A DNA stretch of 29,306 nt from JANQQZ01 sp039187315 (GTDB lineage Bacteria > Planctomycetota > Phycisphaerae > Phycisphaerales > UBA1924): contig JBCCZQ010000040.1 in the NCBI GenBank assembly GCA_039187315.1, positions 1-29,306 on the forward strand. Reading direction: 5' to 3'. Under the pieces are notes generated by a model. The model searched no databases. It saw only the letters and a list, made by a program, of their open reading frames with translations, and was not told where the DNA came from. Both the position numbers and the translations under genes were made by a program. Position 1 is the first letter of the stretch. Every line of letters begins with the position of its first letter. Positions 6,851 through 13,800 of this stretch are shown here, piece after piece.

Positions 6851-6874
6851 CACGCCTGACAAGGAGACGAAGTC

Positions 6875-7276
6875 ATGCAGACTCTATGCACCATCGAGCA
6901 GCTCGAAAACGGCATGGAGACCATGCTCCGCGACCCGGACGCCGAGGTCGAGGCCATCCTCCGAGCCCTCCGGACCATGACCGCCGACATCCGGAGGCAG
7001 GTCGAGGAGCTCGTCGGATCAGCCCGCTGCCTCATCGACCCGCAGCCCGACGGCCGCAAGGAGATGCCGACGGTTCGGCCGGTGCCGATTGAGATGTTCG
7101 AGGCCCACGACACGGGCAAGGGCTACCGGCCGTGGATCCTCCGATCCGATCTGACCGGCAGGCCGAAGCGGGATTCCGGGCTCAGGCCGTACCGCTACAA
7201 GAGCGAGAAAAACGCCCAGGCCGCCGCGGACATGTTCAACAAGCGCACCTCCGGCCTAGACCCGTTGATCGCATAG
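6875..7276 (+). CDS. Hypothetical element protein, 133 aa
   Basis: ATG 6875 has a strong ribosome site (AAGGAG at 6861-6866, eight bases away) and sits behind a near-consensus promoter and a hairpin leader. Residues 5-50 are helical and acidic (a probable coiled coil). After a short linker, residues 75-125 form a basic domain (GYRPWILRSDLTGRPKR, then YKSEKNAQAAADMFNKR). No known family is recognised. Since it is the first gene after the promoter, it is probably expressed on its own. Confidence 0.7.
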   Translation: MQTLCTIEQLENGMETMLRDPDAEVEAILRALRTMTADIRRQVEELVGSARCLIDPQPDGRKEMPTVRPVPIEMFEAHDTGKGYRPWILRSDLTGRPKRDSGLRPYRYKSEKNAQAAADMFNKRTSGLDPLIA

Positions 7277-7320
7277 ATCCGACTCCGACGCCGGCCCAGC
7301 GGCCCGCGTCGGGATTCAGC

Positions 7321-7337
7321 GCGCCGAACGTCGGCGC
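7321..7337 (+). terminator. Hairpin downstream of the 133-aa gene
   Basis: GCGCCGA (7321-7327) and TCGGCGC (7331-7337) form a seven-pair stem with a three-base loop, 45 bases after the preceding stop codon. There is no T-run, so termination is not certain. It lies six bases before the second hairpin leader. Confidence 0.35.
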
Positions 7338-7343
7338 AAGAGT

Positions 7344-7378
7344 GCCCCCCGCGTGCGGCAACACCGGGGGGCGCGGAC
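7344..7378 (+). promoter_or_regulatory. Hairpin leader, copy 2
   Basis: GCCCCCCG (7344-7351) pairs with CGGGGGGC (7365-7372) around 13 bases, then GCGGAC (7373-7378), as in copy 1 at 6814. It precedes AGGGAGG (7391-7397) and ATG 7404. Loop sequences differ while stems stay paired. No promoter as clear as the one ahead of copy 1 is visible here. Confidence 0.55.
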
Positions 7379-7403
7379 AGTCGACCTAGCAGGGAGGACC
7401 GTC

Positions 7404-7760
7404 ATGCAGAGTGTAGGTAGTGAAAAAGGTTCGGCGGAGCACACGCCGGGGCCGTGGGAACTCAGTGAGCGTTGCGAGGCTGGTACGCAACCGTTCTGGA
7501 CCGTGAGTGGGAACTCCGGTATAGCCATCGCGAAATGCCATGTTCCACATCGCTGGGACGAGTCGCAGATTGAAGCCAACGCCCGCCTCATCGCCGCAGC
7601 GCCGGAGTATGACAACGAAGCTCGAGCAGTGCTAGCTGCGTGGCACGGCGAAAGTGGGCACGAACTAGCCGAAGCGATTCATCGGCTTGGGTGCGTCGTT
7701 GCCAAGGCCGCCGGCTGTGAACTTTCGCCGGCGGATTTCGTCAAGGGCGGTGCCTCATGA
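7404..7760 (+). CDS. HTPGPW-family phage protein
   Basis: ATG 7404 is chosen because GGGAGG lies seven to eight bases upstream; the frame opens further left but without a ribosome site and through the hairpin leader. The 118-residue protein has the pair of motifs seen in a very widespread phage family: HTPGPWE near the N-terminus and EANARLIAAAPE in the middle. The rest is a short region with several histidines and two cysteines. Function of the family is not known to me. It overlaps the next gene as ATGA. Confidence 0.75.
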   Translation: MQSVGSEKGSAEHTPGPWELSERCEAGTQPFWTVSGNSGIAIAKCHVPHRWDESQIEANARLIAAAPEYDNEARAVLAAWHGESGHELAEAIHRLGCVVAKAAGCELSPADFVKGGAS

Positions 7761-7942
7761 GAGCCACCGAGTACAAGGGCGCGACCATCATCGCCCACCC
7801 ACGCAACGGCACCGTTCGCTTCGCATGGCGTGATCTCACAGGCCGCATCCGCTACGCGACCACCATCCGCGGCGCGAAGATCAGCATCGACGCCGAAGAA
7901 CGTATCCGCGAACGCATCGAACGCGACGCTGTCTCTCTCTAG
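7757..7942 (+). CDS. Small hypothetical element protein, 61 aa
   Basis: The ATG at 7757 overlaps the previous stop (ATGA). The 61-residue product has a short beta-rich start (YKGATIIAHPRNGTVRFAW), then a basic helix (IDAEERIRERIERDA). It is followed four bases later by a terminator-like hairpin. Similar small YKG-type proteins are common in phages; no function can be given. Confidence 0.6.
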   Translation: MRATEYKGATIIAHPRNGTVRFAWRDLTGRIRYATTIRGAKISIDAEERIRERIERDAVSL

Positions 7943-7946
7943 CCCT

Positions 7947-7981
7947 AGCCGGCGTGCGGGTTCGCGCCCGCGGCCGGCTTT
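7947..7981 (+). terminator. Strong hairpin directly before the integrase start codon
   Basis: AGCCGGC (7947-7953) pairs with GCCGGCT (7973-7979), with an inner GCGGG (7956-7960)/CCCGC (7967-7971) stem and loop TTCGCG. TTT at 7979-7981 follows, and the integrase ATG begins at 7982. It can end the upstream unit or hide the start of the integrase. Confidence 0.5.
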
Positions 7982-9097
7982 ATGAAGACGAAGCACCAAG
8001 GTGTCAGGCTCCAGCGGTCCGGGACCAACTGGCAGGCCGCGTACTACGACTCGCTCGGCCGACGCCGGTGCAGGTCGCTGGCCTACCTCGGCCCGATCTC
8101 GAAGGTAAGCAAGTCCAAGGCGCAGCGCGAATGCGACGCGATCGCGGCGGAGCTGGGCGCCGACCCCGGCTCACGCGACCGATCCGAACCGCCCAAGCTC
8201 GGCGAGTGGCTCGACGCGTTCCTGAGACTCCGCGAGCCCGAGCTCGCCGACTCGTCGCTCCGGCTCTACAAGACGACCAGCGACTACCTGCTTGAGTTCT
8301 TCGGCCCTGACGCCGGCTGCGGCCTGATCACCAGGGGCGACGCCGAAGAGTGGCGGGGGTGGCTGCTCGAGCGCGTCACCGACGAGACGGCCCGGGCCCA
8401 CACGAGGCGGGCGTCCACGATCTTCCGCAGGCTTGTGACACGAGACGAGATCCGAATAGATCCCTTCGGCCACCTGCCGAGGCAGGGCTCGGCTTCGGCC
8501 GCGGACCCGGCCCAGCTCGACGCGTCGATGATCCCGAAGCTTCTGGACGCCGCCCAGAACCAGTCGTGGCGGAACCTGATCGCGATGGTCTGCTACGCGG
8601 GCCTGCGTCTGGGCGAGGCCCAGGCGATGACCTGGGACCGCGTCGTCTGGGAGGGCCGTCGGCTCCGCGTCCCCAACATCAAGACGGCCAGAGCGACGGG
8701 GCGGCGTGAGCGGGAGGTGCTCATGGAGCCCGAGCTGGAGTCGGTGCTGCTGCGGGGGCACGAGCTCGCCAGGAACAACAGCGTGATCCTCCGGGGCATG
8801 GCCAACCCGCAGCGCGATATGAAAGTGATCGTGCGTCGCGCCGGGCTCGAGGTCTACCCCAAGCCCTTCCACGCGTGGCGTACCTGGCGGAGCCTGTCGT
8901 GGAAGGCGCAGTACCCCGAGATCGTCGTGGACAAATGGCTCGGCCACTCGAACAGCGTGGCCCGCCAGCACTACGGCGCGGTGCCGGAGCACTACTACGG
9001 CGGGGCCGAATCGGAGACGGAATCGCTCCGCCGCCGCGTGGCCGAGCTGGAATCGATGCTGAAACGCGGCACCATTGCGGCAGACGGAGAAGTCTAG
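7982..9097 (+). CDS. int: Tyrosine recombinase, element integrase
   Basis: A 371-residue site-specific recombinase that should cut and rejoin element and chromosome at the tRNA-Thr gene. Residues 1-60 form the arm-binding-type N-terminus, about 70-160 the SAM-like core-binding domain (GEWLDAFLRLREPELADSSL), and about 180-335 the catalytic domain. Catalytic residues can be placed: Arg209 (AGLRLGEA), Lys234, His297 and Arg300 (HAWR), His322 (LGHS) and nucleophile Tyr331 (HYG). The C-terminal 35 residues form a short coiled coil. ATG 7982 has no ribosome site and lies behind a hairpin, so expression is probably low or starts leaderless. Its stop lies 36 bases from the tRNA 3' end. Confidence 0.93.
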   Translation: MKTKHQGVRLQRSGTNWQAAYYDSLGRRRCRSLAYLGPISKVSKSKAQRECDAIAAELGADPGSRDRSEPPKLGEWLDAFLRLREPELADSSLRLYKTTSDYLLEFFGPDAGCGLITRGDAEEWRGWLLERVTDETARAHTRRASTIFRRLVTRDEIRIDPFGHLPRQGSASAADPAQLDASMIPKLLDAAQNQSWRNLIAMVCYAGLRLGEAQAMTWDRVVWEGRRLRVPNIKTARATGRREREVLMEPELESVLLRGHELARNNSVILRGMANPQRDMKVIVRRAGLEVYPKPFHAWRTWRSLSWKAQYPEIVVDKWLGHSNSVARQHYGAVPEHYYGGAESETESLRRRVAELESMLKRGTIAADGEV

Positions 9098-9133
9098 TGC
9101 TTGCTAACTGTCGTAAACCCTTGTCAAATAAAG

Positions 9134-9180
9134 AGCCACCTGCCGGGATCGAACCGGCGACCTGCGGTTTACAAAACCGC
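9134..9180. other. Predicted right attachment site (attR) in the tRNA-Thr 3' half
   Basis: The element side ends with the integrase, and the tRNA 3' end points toward it. Tyrosine integrases of tRNA-targeting elements recombine within the T-arm to anticodon portion, restoring an intact gene. A matching copy of this tRNA 3' segment should sit at the left end; none is seen in the window. Exact borders are inferred. Confidence 0.45.
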
Positions 9181-9206
9181 TGCTCTACCAGCTGAGCTAA
9201 GGTGGC
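9134..9206 (-). tRNA. tRNA-Thr (anticodon TGT)
   Basis: On the minus strand the 73 bases fold as a complete cloverleaf: acceptor GCCACCT/AGGTGGC, D-arm GCTC...GAGC, anticodon stem GCGGT/ACCGC with loop TTTGTAA (anticodon TGT), and T-arm GCCGG/CCGGC with TTCGATC. The discriminator base is T, and CCA is not encoded. It lies 12 bases after purK on the same strand, and its 3' end carries the element junction. Confidence 0.95.
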
Positions 9207-9218
9207 GGCTGGGTGATT

Positions 9219-10322
9219 CTACTCGCACGGTCGGAGGGCTGGCTCGGCCTTGTCTGCTGCGGCGACCGCTTTGTGGAGCGTATCGGCTGTAAAAGTGACA
9301 TGCCCGATCTTGCGGCCCGGTTTCGGGGCCTTTCGGTAGAGATGAGCGGCCGCGCCCGGTATCGCCGCGATGGCGTCAGGATCGGGTGCCGCACCGATGA
9401 GGTTGAGCATCACGGATGGGCGGCCCTGCTGTGTTGCGCCGAGCGGCCAGCCGAGGACCGCCCGCACGTGGTTTTCGAACTGCGAGCAGCGGCAGCCATC
9501 GATCGTCCAGTGGCCTGAGTTGTGGACGCGCGGAGCGAACTCGTTCGCGATGAGACCAGCCGGTGTGTCGAACAACTCGAGCGCGAGCGTGCCGACATGC
9601 TCGAGTGAATCGGCGAGCGTTGCTGCCCAGGAATCGGCCGTGGTACTCGTTTGCTGATCGGTCTGGGCCGGGGCGTGTGCGCGCACGAGTATGCCTCGCT
9701 CGTGCCGGGTCTGGGTCAACGGGTAGCTTGTGGTATCGCCTCGCTGCGAACGGCAGACGACGGCGGCGAGCTCGCGCTCGAAGCTCAGGCGCTGTTCGAG
9801 CACGGCTGGGCGGCGGTCGATGGCTGACCACGCGTCTTCGGCGGCGCTCGGCTCGTCGACAGGCGCCTGACCCTTGCCGTCGTATCCGCCGGTGCGCGTC
9901 TTGAGGATGGCGGGTGTACCGATCGTCTCGACGGCCTGGGTGAGCGATGCGTGATCGTGCACGGGTGCGAAGGGCGCGACGGCGATGCCGATAGAGGCCA
10001 GGTGCTGCTTTTCGAGGAGTCGATCGGACGCAACGGCGATGCTGCGCGGGCCCGGGCGGAGGGTGAAGCCGGCGTCCCGGACGCGATCGAGCGCGGTCTG
10101 GGGGATGTTCTCGAATTCATAGGTGACGGCTTGTGCGTCGCGGGTCAGCCGTTCAAGGGACAGCGGGTCATCGAAGGCGCCGACAATCAGCTCGCAGACG
10201 TCGCCGGCGCACGCGTCGGGGTTCGGATCGAGCGCGCGGACGCGTACGCCGAGCGGGGCTGCTGCGAGGGCGAGCATGCGGCCGAGCTGCCCCCCGCCGA
10301 GTATCGCCAGCGTGGTGCTCAC
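9219..10322 (-). CDS. purK: 5-(carboxyamino)imidazole ribonucleotide synthase
   Basis: PurK uses ATP and bicarbonate to carboxylate AIR to N5-CAIR in purine synthesis. The 367-residue length fits the family. It has the N-terminal GGGQLGRM (residues 9-16), YEFENIP (68-74), an ATP-grasp loop with LKTRTGGYDGKGQ (140-152) and a late NEFAPRVHNSGHWT, all standard. The start overlaps the purE stop by four bases (10319-10322), so the two are one operon, and PurE uses its product directly. The tRNA-Thr gene follows 12 bases after the stop and may be cotranscribed. Confidence 0.96.
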   Translation of the reverse strand: MSTTLAILGGGQLGRMLALAAAPLGVRVRALDPNPDACAGDVCELIVGAFDDPLSLERLTRDAQAVTYEFENIPQTALDRVRDAGFTLRPGPRSIAVASDRLLEKQHLASIGIAVAPFAPVHDHASLTQAVETIGTPAILKTRTGGYDGKGQAPVDEPSAAEDAWSAIDRRPAVLEQRLSFERELAAVVCRSQRGDTTSYPLTQTRHERGILVRAHAPAQTDQQTSTTADSWAATLADSLEHVGTLALELFDTPAGLIANEFAPRVHNSGHWTIDGCRCSQFENHVRAVLGWPLGATQQGRPSVMLNLIGAAPDPDAIAAIPGAAAHLYRKAPKPGRKIGHVTFTADTLHKAVAAADKAEPALRPCE

Positions 10323-10837
10323 GCGTTCGGCCCGTCGGGTTCGATCGGGACTGAGTCGGTCTGGTCGCGGCGGAATCGGTCGAGCGCGTTTGCGATGGCC
10401 TGATGGCGCGTCGCGAGGATCTGGGCCGCGAGCAGGCCGGCGTTCGCGGCTCCGGCTTCGCCGATGGCGAGCGTGCCGACGGGAACGCCCGCGGGCATCT
10501 GCGCGATGGAGAGCAGGGAGTCGATCCCGCTGAGGGCACGTGACTGGATCGGCACGCCAAGCACGGGGAGCGCCGTGATGGCCGCGATCATGCCTGGCAG
10601 GTGCGCCGCGCCGCCGGCGCCCGCGATGATGATCTCCAGCCCGCGGTCCTGGGCGGTCTCGGCGTACTCGACGAGCCTCCGTGGGGTCCGGTGCGCTGAG
10701 ACCACGCGTGACTCATGGGGGACCCCAAGCGATTCGAGCCGCTCGCAGGCCAGGCGCATGGTGGGCCAGTCGCTGGTGGAGCCCATGATCACCCCAACGA
10801 GCGGGTGTTCGGGCGGCTGGTTTGTGGTGCCTGTCAT
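10319..10837 (-). CDS. purE: N5-carboxyaminoimidazole ribonucleotide mutase
   Basis: PurE (class I) moves the carboxyl group of N5-CAIR to give CAIR, the step after PurK. The 172-residue protein has MGSTSDW (residues 18-24), SAHRTP (47-52, with His49) and the glycine-rich AGAGGAAHLPG (72-82), which form the active site of the octameric enzyme. The start ATG has no obvious ribosome site. It is the first gene of the purE-purK pair and lies 57 bases from the end of the large dockerin gene, a gap that holds two hairpins. Confidence 0.96.
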   Translation of the reverse strand: MTGTTNQPPEHPLVGVIMGSTSDWPTMRLACERLESLGVPHESRVVSAHRTPRRLVEYAETAQDRGLEIIIAGAGGAAHLPGMIAAITALPVLGVPIQSRALSGIDSLLSIAQMPAGVPVGTLAIGEAGAANAGLLAAQILATRHQAIANALDRFRRDQTDSVPIEPDGPNA

Positions 10838-10848
10838 GGCGCACGGTA

Positions 10849-10892
10849 TGCCCGGCCGGTGCGGCTGGGCAGGTCCGCAAGCCGTTGGCTTG
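10849..10892 (-). terminator. Two hairpins between the large dockerin gene and purE
   Basis: On the minus strand, CAAGCC-AAC-GGCTTG (10892-10878) forms just after the stop codon. Then TGCCCAGCC and GGCCGGGCA (10871-10849) pair over nine positions, one of them a G-T wobble, with a five-base loop. No T-run follows. They probably end the upstream message or protect its 3' end. The purE promoter, if local, must be squeezed in here. Confidence 0.4.
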
Positions 10893-10894
10893 GG

Positions 10895-13800
10895 TCAGGG
10901 GCACCCTTGCAGGAAGAGGGTGACCCACGTGAAGAAGTCCGAGTCGGTCACGAAGCCGTCGCCGTTGACGTCGCCCTCTGGCAGGTTGTTCAGGAAGGCC
11001 ACGACCCAGGCGAAGAAGTCTGAGTCGGTGACCTGGCCGTCTCGGTTGACATCGGCCCTGCAGAACGCAGATGAGAGGAAGAGCTCGTGGGCGATGCACG
11101 GCCCTCGCGAGCTTGAGCCGCCGGGATCGACCAGGACAACAAGATCGTCGTTGAGCGTGGTCGTGCCGGGCATCTCCGCGTCCGCCTCGCGGACCAGTAG
11201 CGGGACGCCGGCGGGCTGTTCGTCAAGATCCGCGACCGTCGCGAAGCCGAGGGTGCCGTTGGGCACGAGGAGGTTCTCGAGTGTGCGGACGGCCCGGACT
11301 CCGGAGTCGTTGGTCGATATCACAGCGATGTCGAGGTCGCCGTCGTCATCGAGGTCCGCGATGGCGATGGATCTGGGTTGCGGATCCGGATCGTCCGGGG
11401 CAGCGCGGAGAGAGACGTCGGTCGCACTGGCGAAGCTGCGGCCTCCCGGGCTGCCCGCGTCGGTGATGTTGATCAGGATCGAGACGCTTCCGCCGGTTTC
11501 GTTGACCGTCGCAATATCGGGGAAGCCATCCGCGTCGAGATCGGCGGCGCGGACCTCGCCCGGATCGGCACCAACGGCGAAGACCTGCGTCGGGAACGTG
11601 TCGGGCATGCCGCCGGTGTTGAACGCGACGGTGACCTTATCGTCGGCCCGGGATGTGCCGACGATGCCCGACGCGAGGGTCAGCAGCGCGCCGTCGGCAT
11701 CGATCGGATCGACGCTGTCTGGATCATCGCAGACGTCGATATCGCAGGACTCCCAGTCGCCCGGAACGGGCTCGAATGTCGAGATCGTCGCGACCCCGCC
11801 GAGGACCGTGGAGTTGAGCACCACGAGCGACACGGCGGCGGGCCCGCGCTGGAAGCGGTTCTGGGTCCGGCTTTGGGTCTGGGGCAGGCTGGTCAGATCC
11901 GTGATCCGGCGGTCGCCCTCGAAGGGGAGTGGGGGCAGCTGCGCATCAACGACAGGGTCGGTCGGGTCTGCCACGAGGCTCAGGAAGTGCACGGTATTGG
12001 AGACACGGGCACCGCCCTTGTTGCCGAACGCGATCTCGGGCACGCCGTCGGCGTTGAAATCGCCGGCCTCGACGGCGACTGGGTTGTCGGCGTTCTTTCC
12101 GGTGTAGAGACCGACCTCGGTGAACTCGATGCCTTCGGGCCCTTGGGAGCCCATGAAGACCGCGACCCCGCCGCGTGGTGCCTGGTCGAGTTCGGGGTAG
12201 GCGATGGCGATGTCAACGATGCCGTCGGGCGTGTTGGCGGGGCCGGTGAGATCGAAGAGCACACCGTCGGCCGGGGTGCCGATGGCGCAGAACTCGGTGC
12301 GCGCGAGATCAGGGCCGGCGTCGAAGCGTGGTCCCACGGAGAAAACTGAGCCGGTTGGGCCGGTGTTGTATGTATCCTGCAGCGTGCCAAGCGCGGATCC
12401 TTGACCTGTCTGGATGGGTATGCGTGGCAGCGCGACGGTGTCGAACACGCTGCCGCTGAACGAAAGCGCGTGCGCAATCCTGATCGGCGGGCCTTGCTGG
12501 TCGATGGGTGGTGTCGGCCCGGGGTCGAGCAGGAACCCGCCGGCAAGGAGGGCATCGTTTTGGACGATCAACTCGGCTGCTGCAGTCGATGTGATCAGCT
12601 CAGACCGCAGGTTGCCGGTCTGGATCGGATCCGTGATATCCCGCTGCATGTAGCTGCCGTTGACGAACATGTTGTCGGTCAGCTCGACGGTGCCGAGGTT
12701 GATCAGATCGCCTTCGACGGTGCCGGTGCCCTGCAGGGTGGCTTGGTCGCGGATCGTCCACCCGTTGATCGTCTGTAGCTTGCCGCCGTTGAGCGTGACC
12801 CTGCCGCGGGCGTGCTGGACGCCTCCCTGTGTCGTCAGCTCGCTGGCGGGTCCGTTGACGCGGAAGTCGGCTGCGGGTTGGAATTCAAGGACGGCCACGC
12901 GATCGAACCCCTGAGCCGCGATCGCGAGATCGATCCTGTCATCGCCGTTGATATCTGCAGCAGCGACCGCGCTGGCCCGCTCTACCGGCCGGAGCAGATC
13001 AAGGTTGCGCTGCGTGTAGGGTGATGTTCCGATGGTCTCGAGCAGTCCAACACGGCTGCCGAGCGGTGAGGCGTACGCGAGATCGGTATCGCCGTCGTCC
13101 TCGGCATCGATCGGGGTGATCCTCGCCCATCGTATTGTGGGCTGCGCCGCGTGCGCGATCTCGACGAAGTTGGTGCCGAGTCCGACTCGCTCGAGGACGC
13201 GTACACCTGCGTCCTCCGCGAAGACGACTTCGTCTTGCCCGTCCTTGGTGAGGTCGATCAACGTGAGGGTGTTGGCCGAGCGGGTATCGAGCCCGACAGA
13301 CGGGTAGCAGTCGCCCAGGCACTCCGGATCGGATGTACGGTCGAGCGACTCGACGAGCGTCGGTGTGAACACGGGGTTGGTCCCGCCGGTGCTCTCGAGC
13401 GCGAAGAGTTGGTAGCCGACGACTCGGGAGGAAGCGTCGATGAGCCCGATGTGCGAGACGATATCCGGCGTTGCGTCGCCGTTGAGATCCGTGACACCCA
13501 CGCCGAAGGCTGGAACACCCTGCGGGACTGGGAACGGCTGGTAGGCGTACGTGAGAGGCGCGGTGGCGATGTAGATTCCCAGGGGCGTGGCGATGTCTTG
13601 CAGCCCGTCGCGGTTGACATCGAAGATGAGCAGCGGCCCTTCGCTCGGCATCGCATCGAGGACGGTGCGTGTGAACAGCGGAGGCGTCGCGCCATCAGAT
13701 ACGTTCGCGACCAGTTCGGGCAGCCCTGTGGCTGTTGGGGTAAATACCGTGAGGAGGTCGCCGTTCCCGTCGCCATCGAGGTCGCCAGCGGTTAGCGAGC

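Larger units (their letters stand above)
1..9180 (+). mobile_element. Right-hand part of an integrated prophage or prophage-like element, at tRNA-Thr
   Basis: The stretch holds only small, rightward, mostly overlapping genes of phage type: DUF6378-like, DUF4406-like, HTH-phosphoesterase, an HTPGPW-family protein and a tyrosine recombinase. It stops at the 3' end of an intact tRNA-Thr gene, beyond which the content becomes housekeeping (purK, purE). Integrases of this family commonly use tRNA 3' ends. No capsid, terminase or tail gene is visible, so it could be a full prophage continuing left, a satellite or an integrative element. The left end is outside the window. The limit at 9180 includes the predicted core shared with the tRNA gene. 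Confidence 0.75.

Noticed and set aside
9101..9292. Short open frame reading HLPGSNRRPAVYKTAALPAE
   Set aside because: This is the well-known false translation of a tRNA gene, here the tRNA-Thr read on the opposite strand.
10917..11051. Near-identical short DNA repeats (GAAGAAGTC-GAGTCGG type) at 10930-11030, 19640-19740 and 27515-27640, considered as CRISPR or mobile repeats
   Set aside because: They encode the paired DSDFFAWV loops of the dockerin tails in frame; the similarity is explained by protein homology.
10464..12107. Long rightward open frame (547 codons) across purE and the end of the large dockerin gene
   Set aside because: It runs antisense to two clearly coded proteins, is low-complexity Ser/Arg/Thr-rich, and results from the high G+C of the opposite strand.
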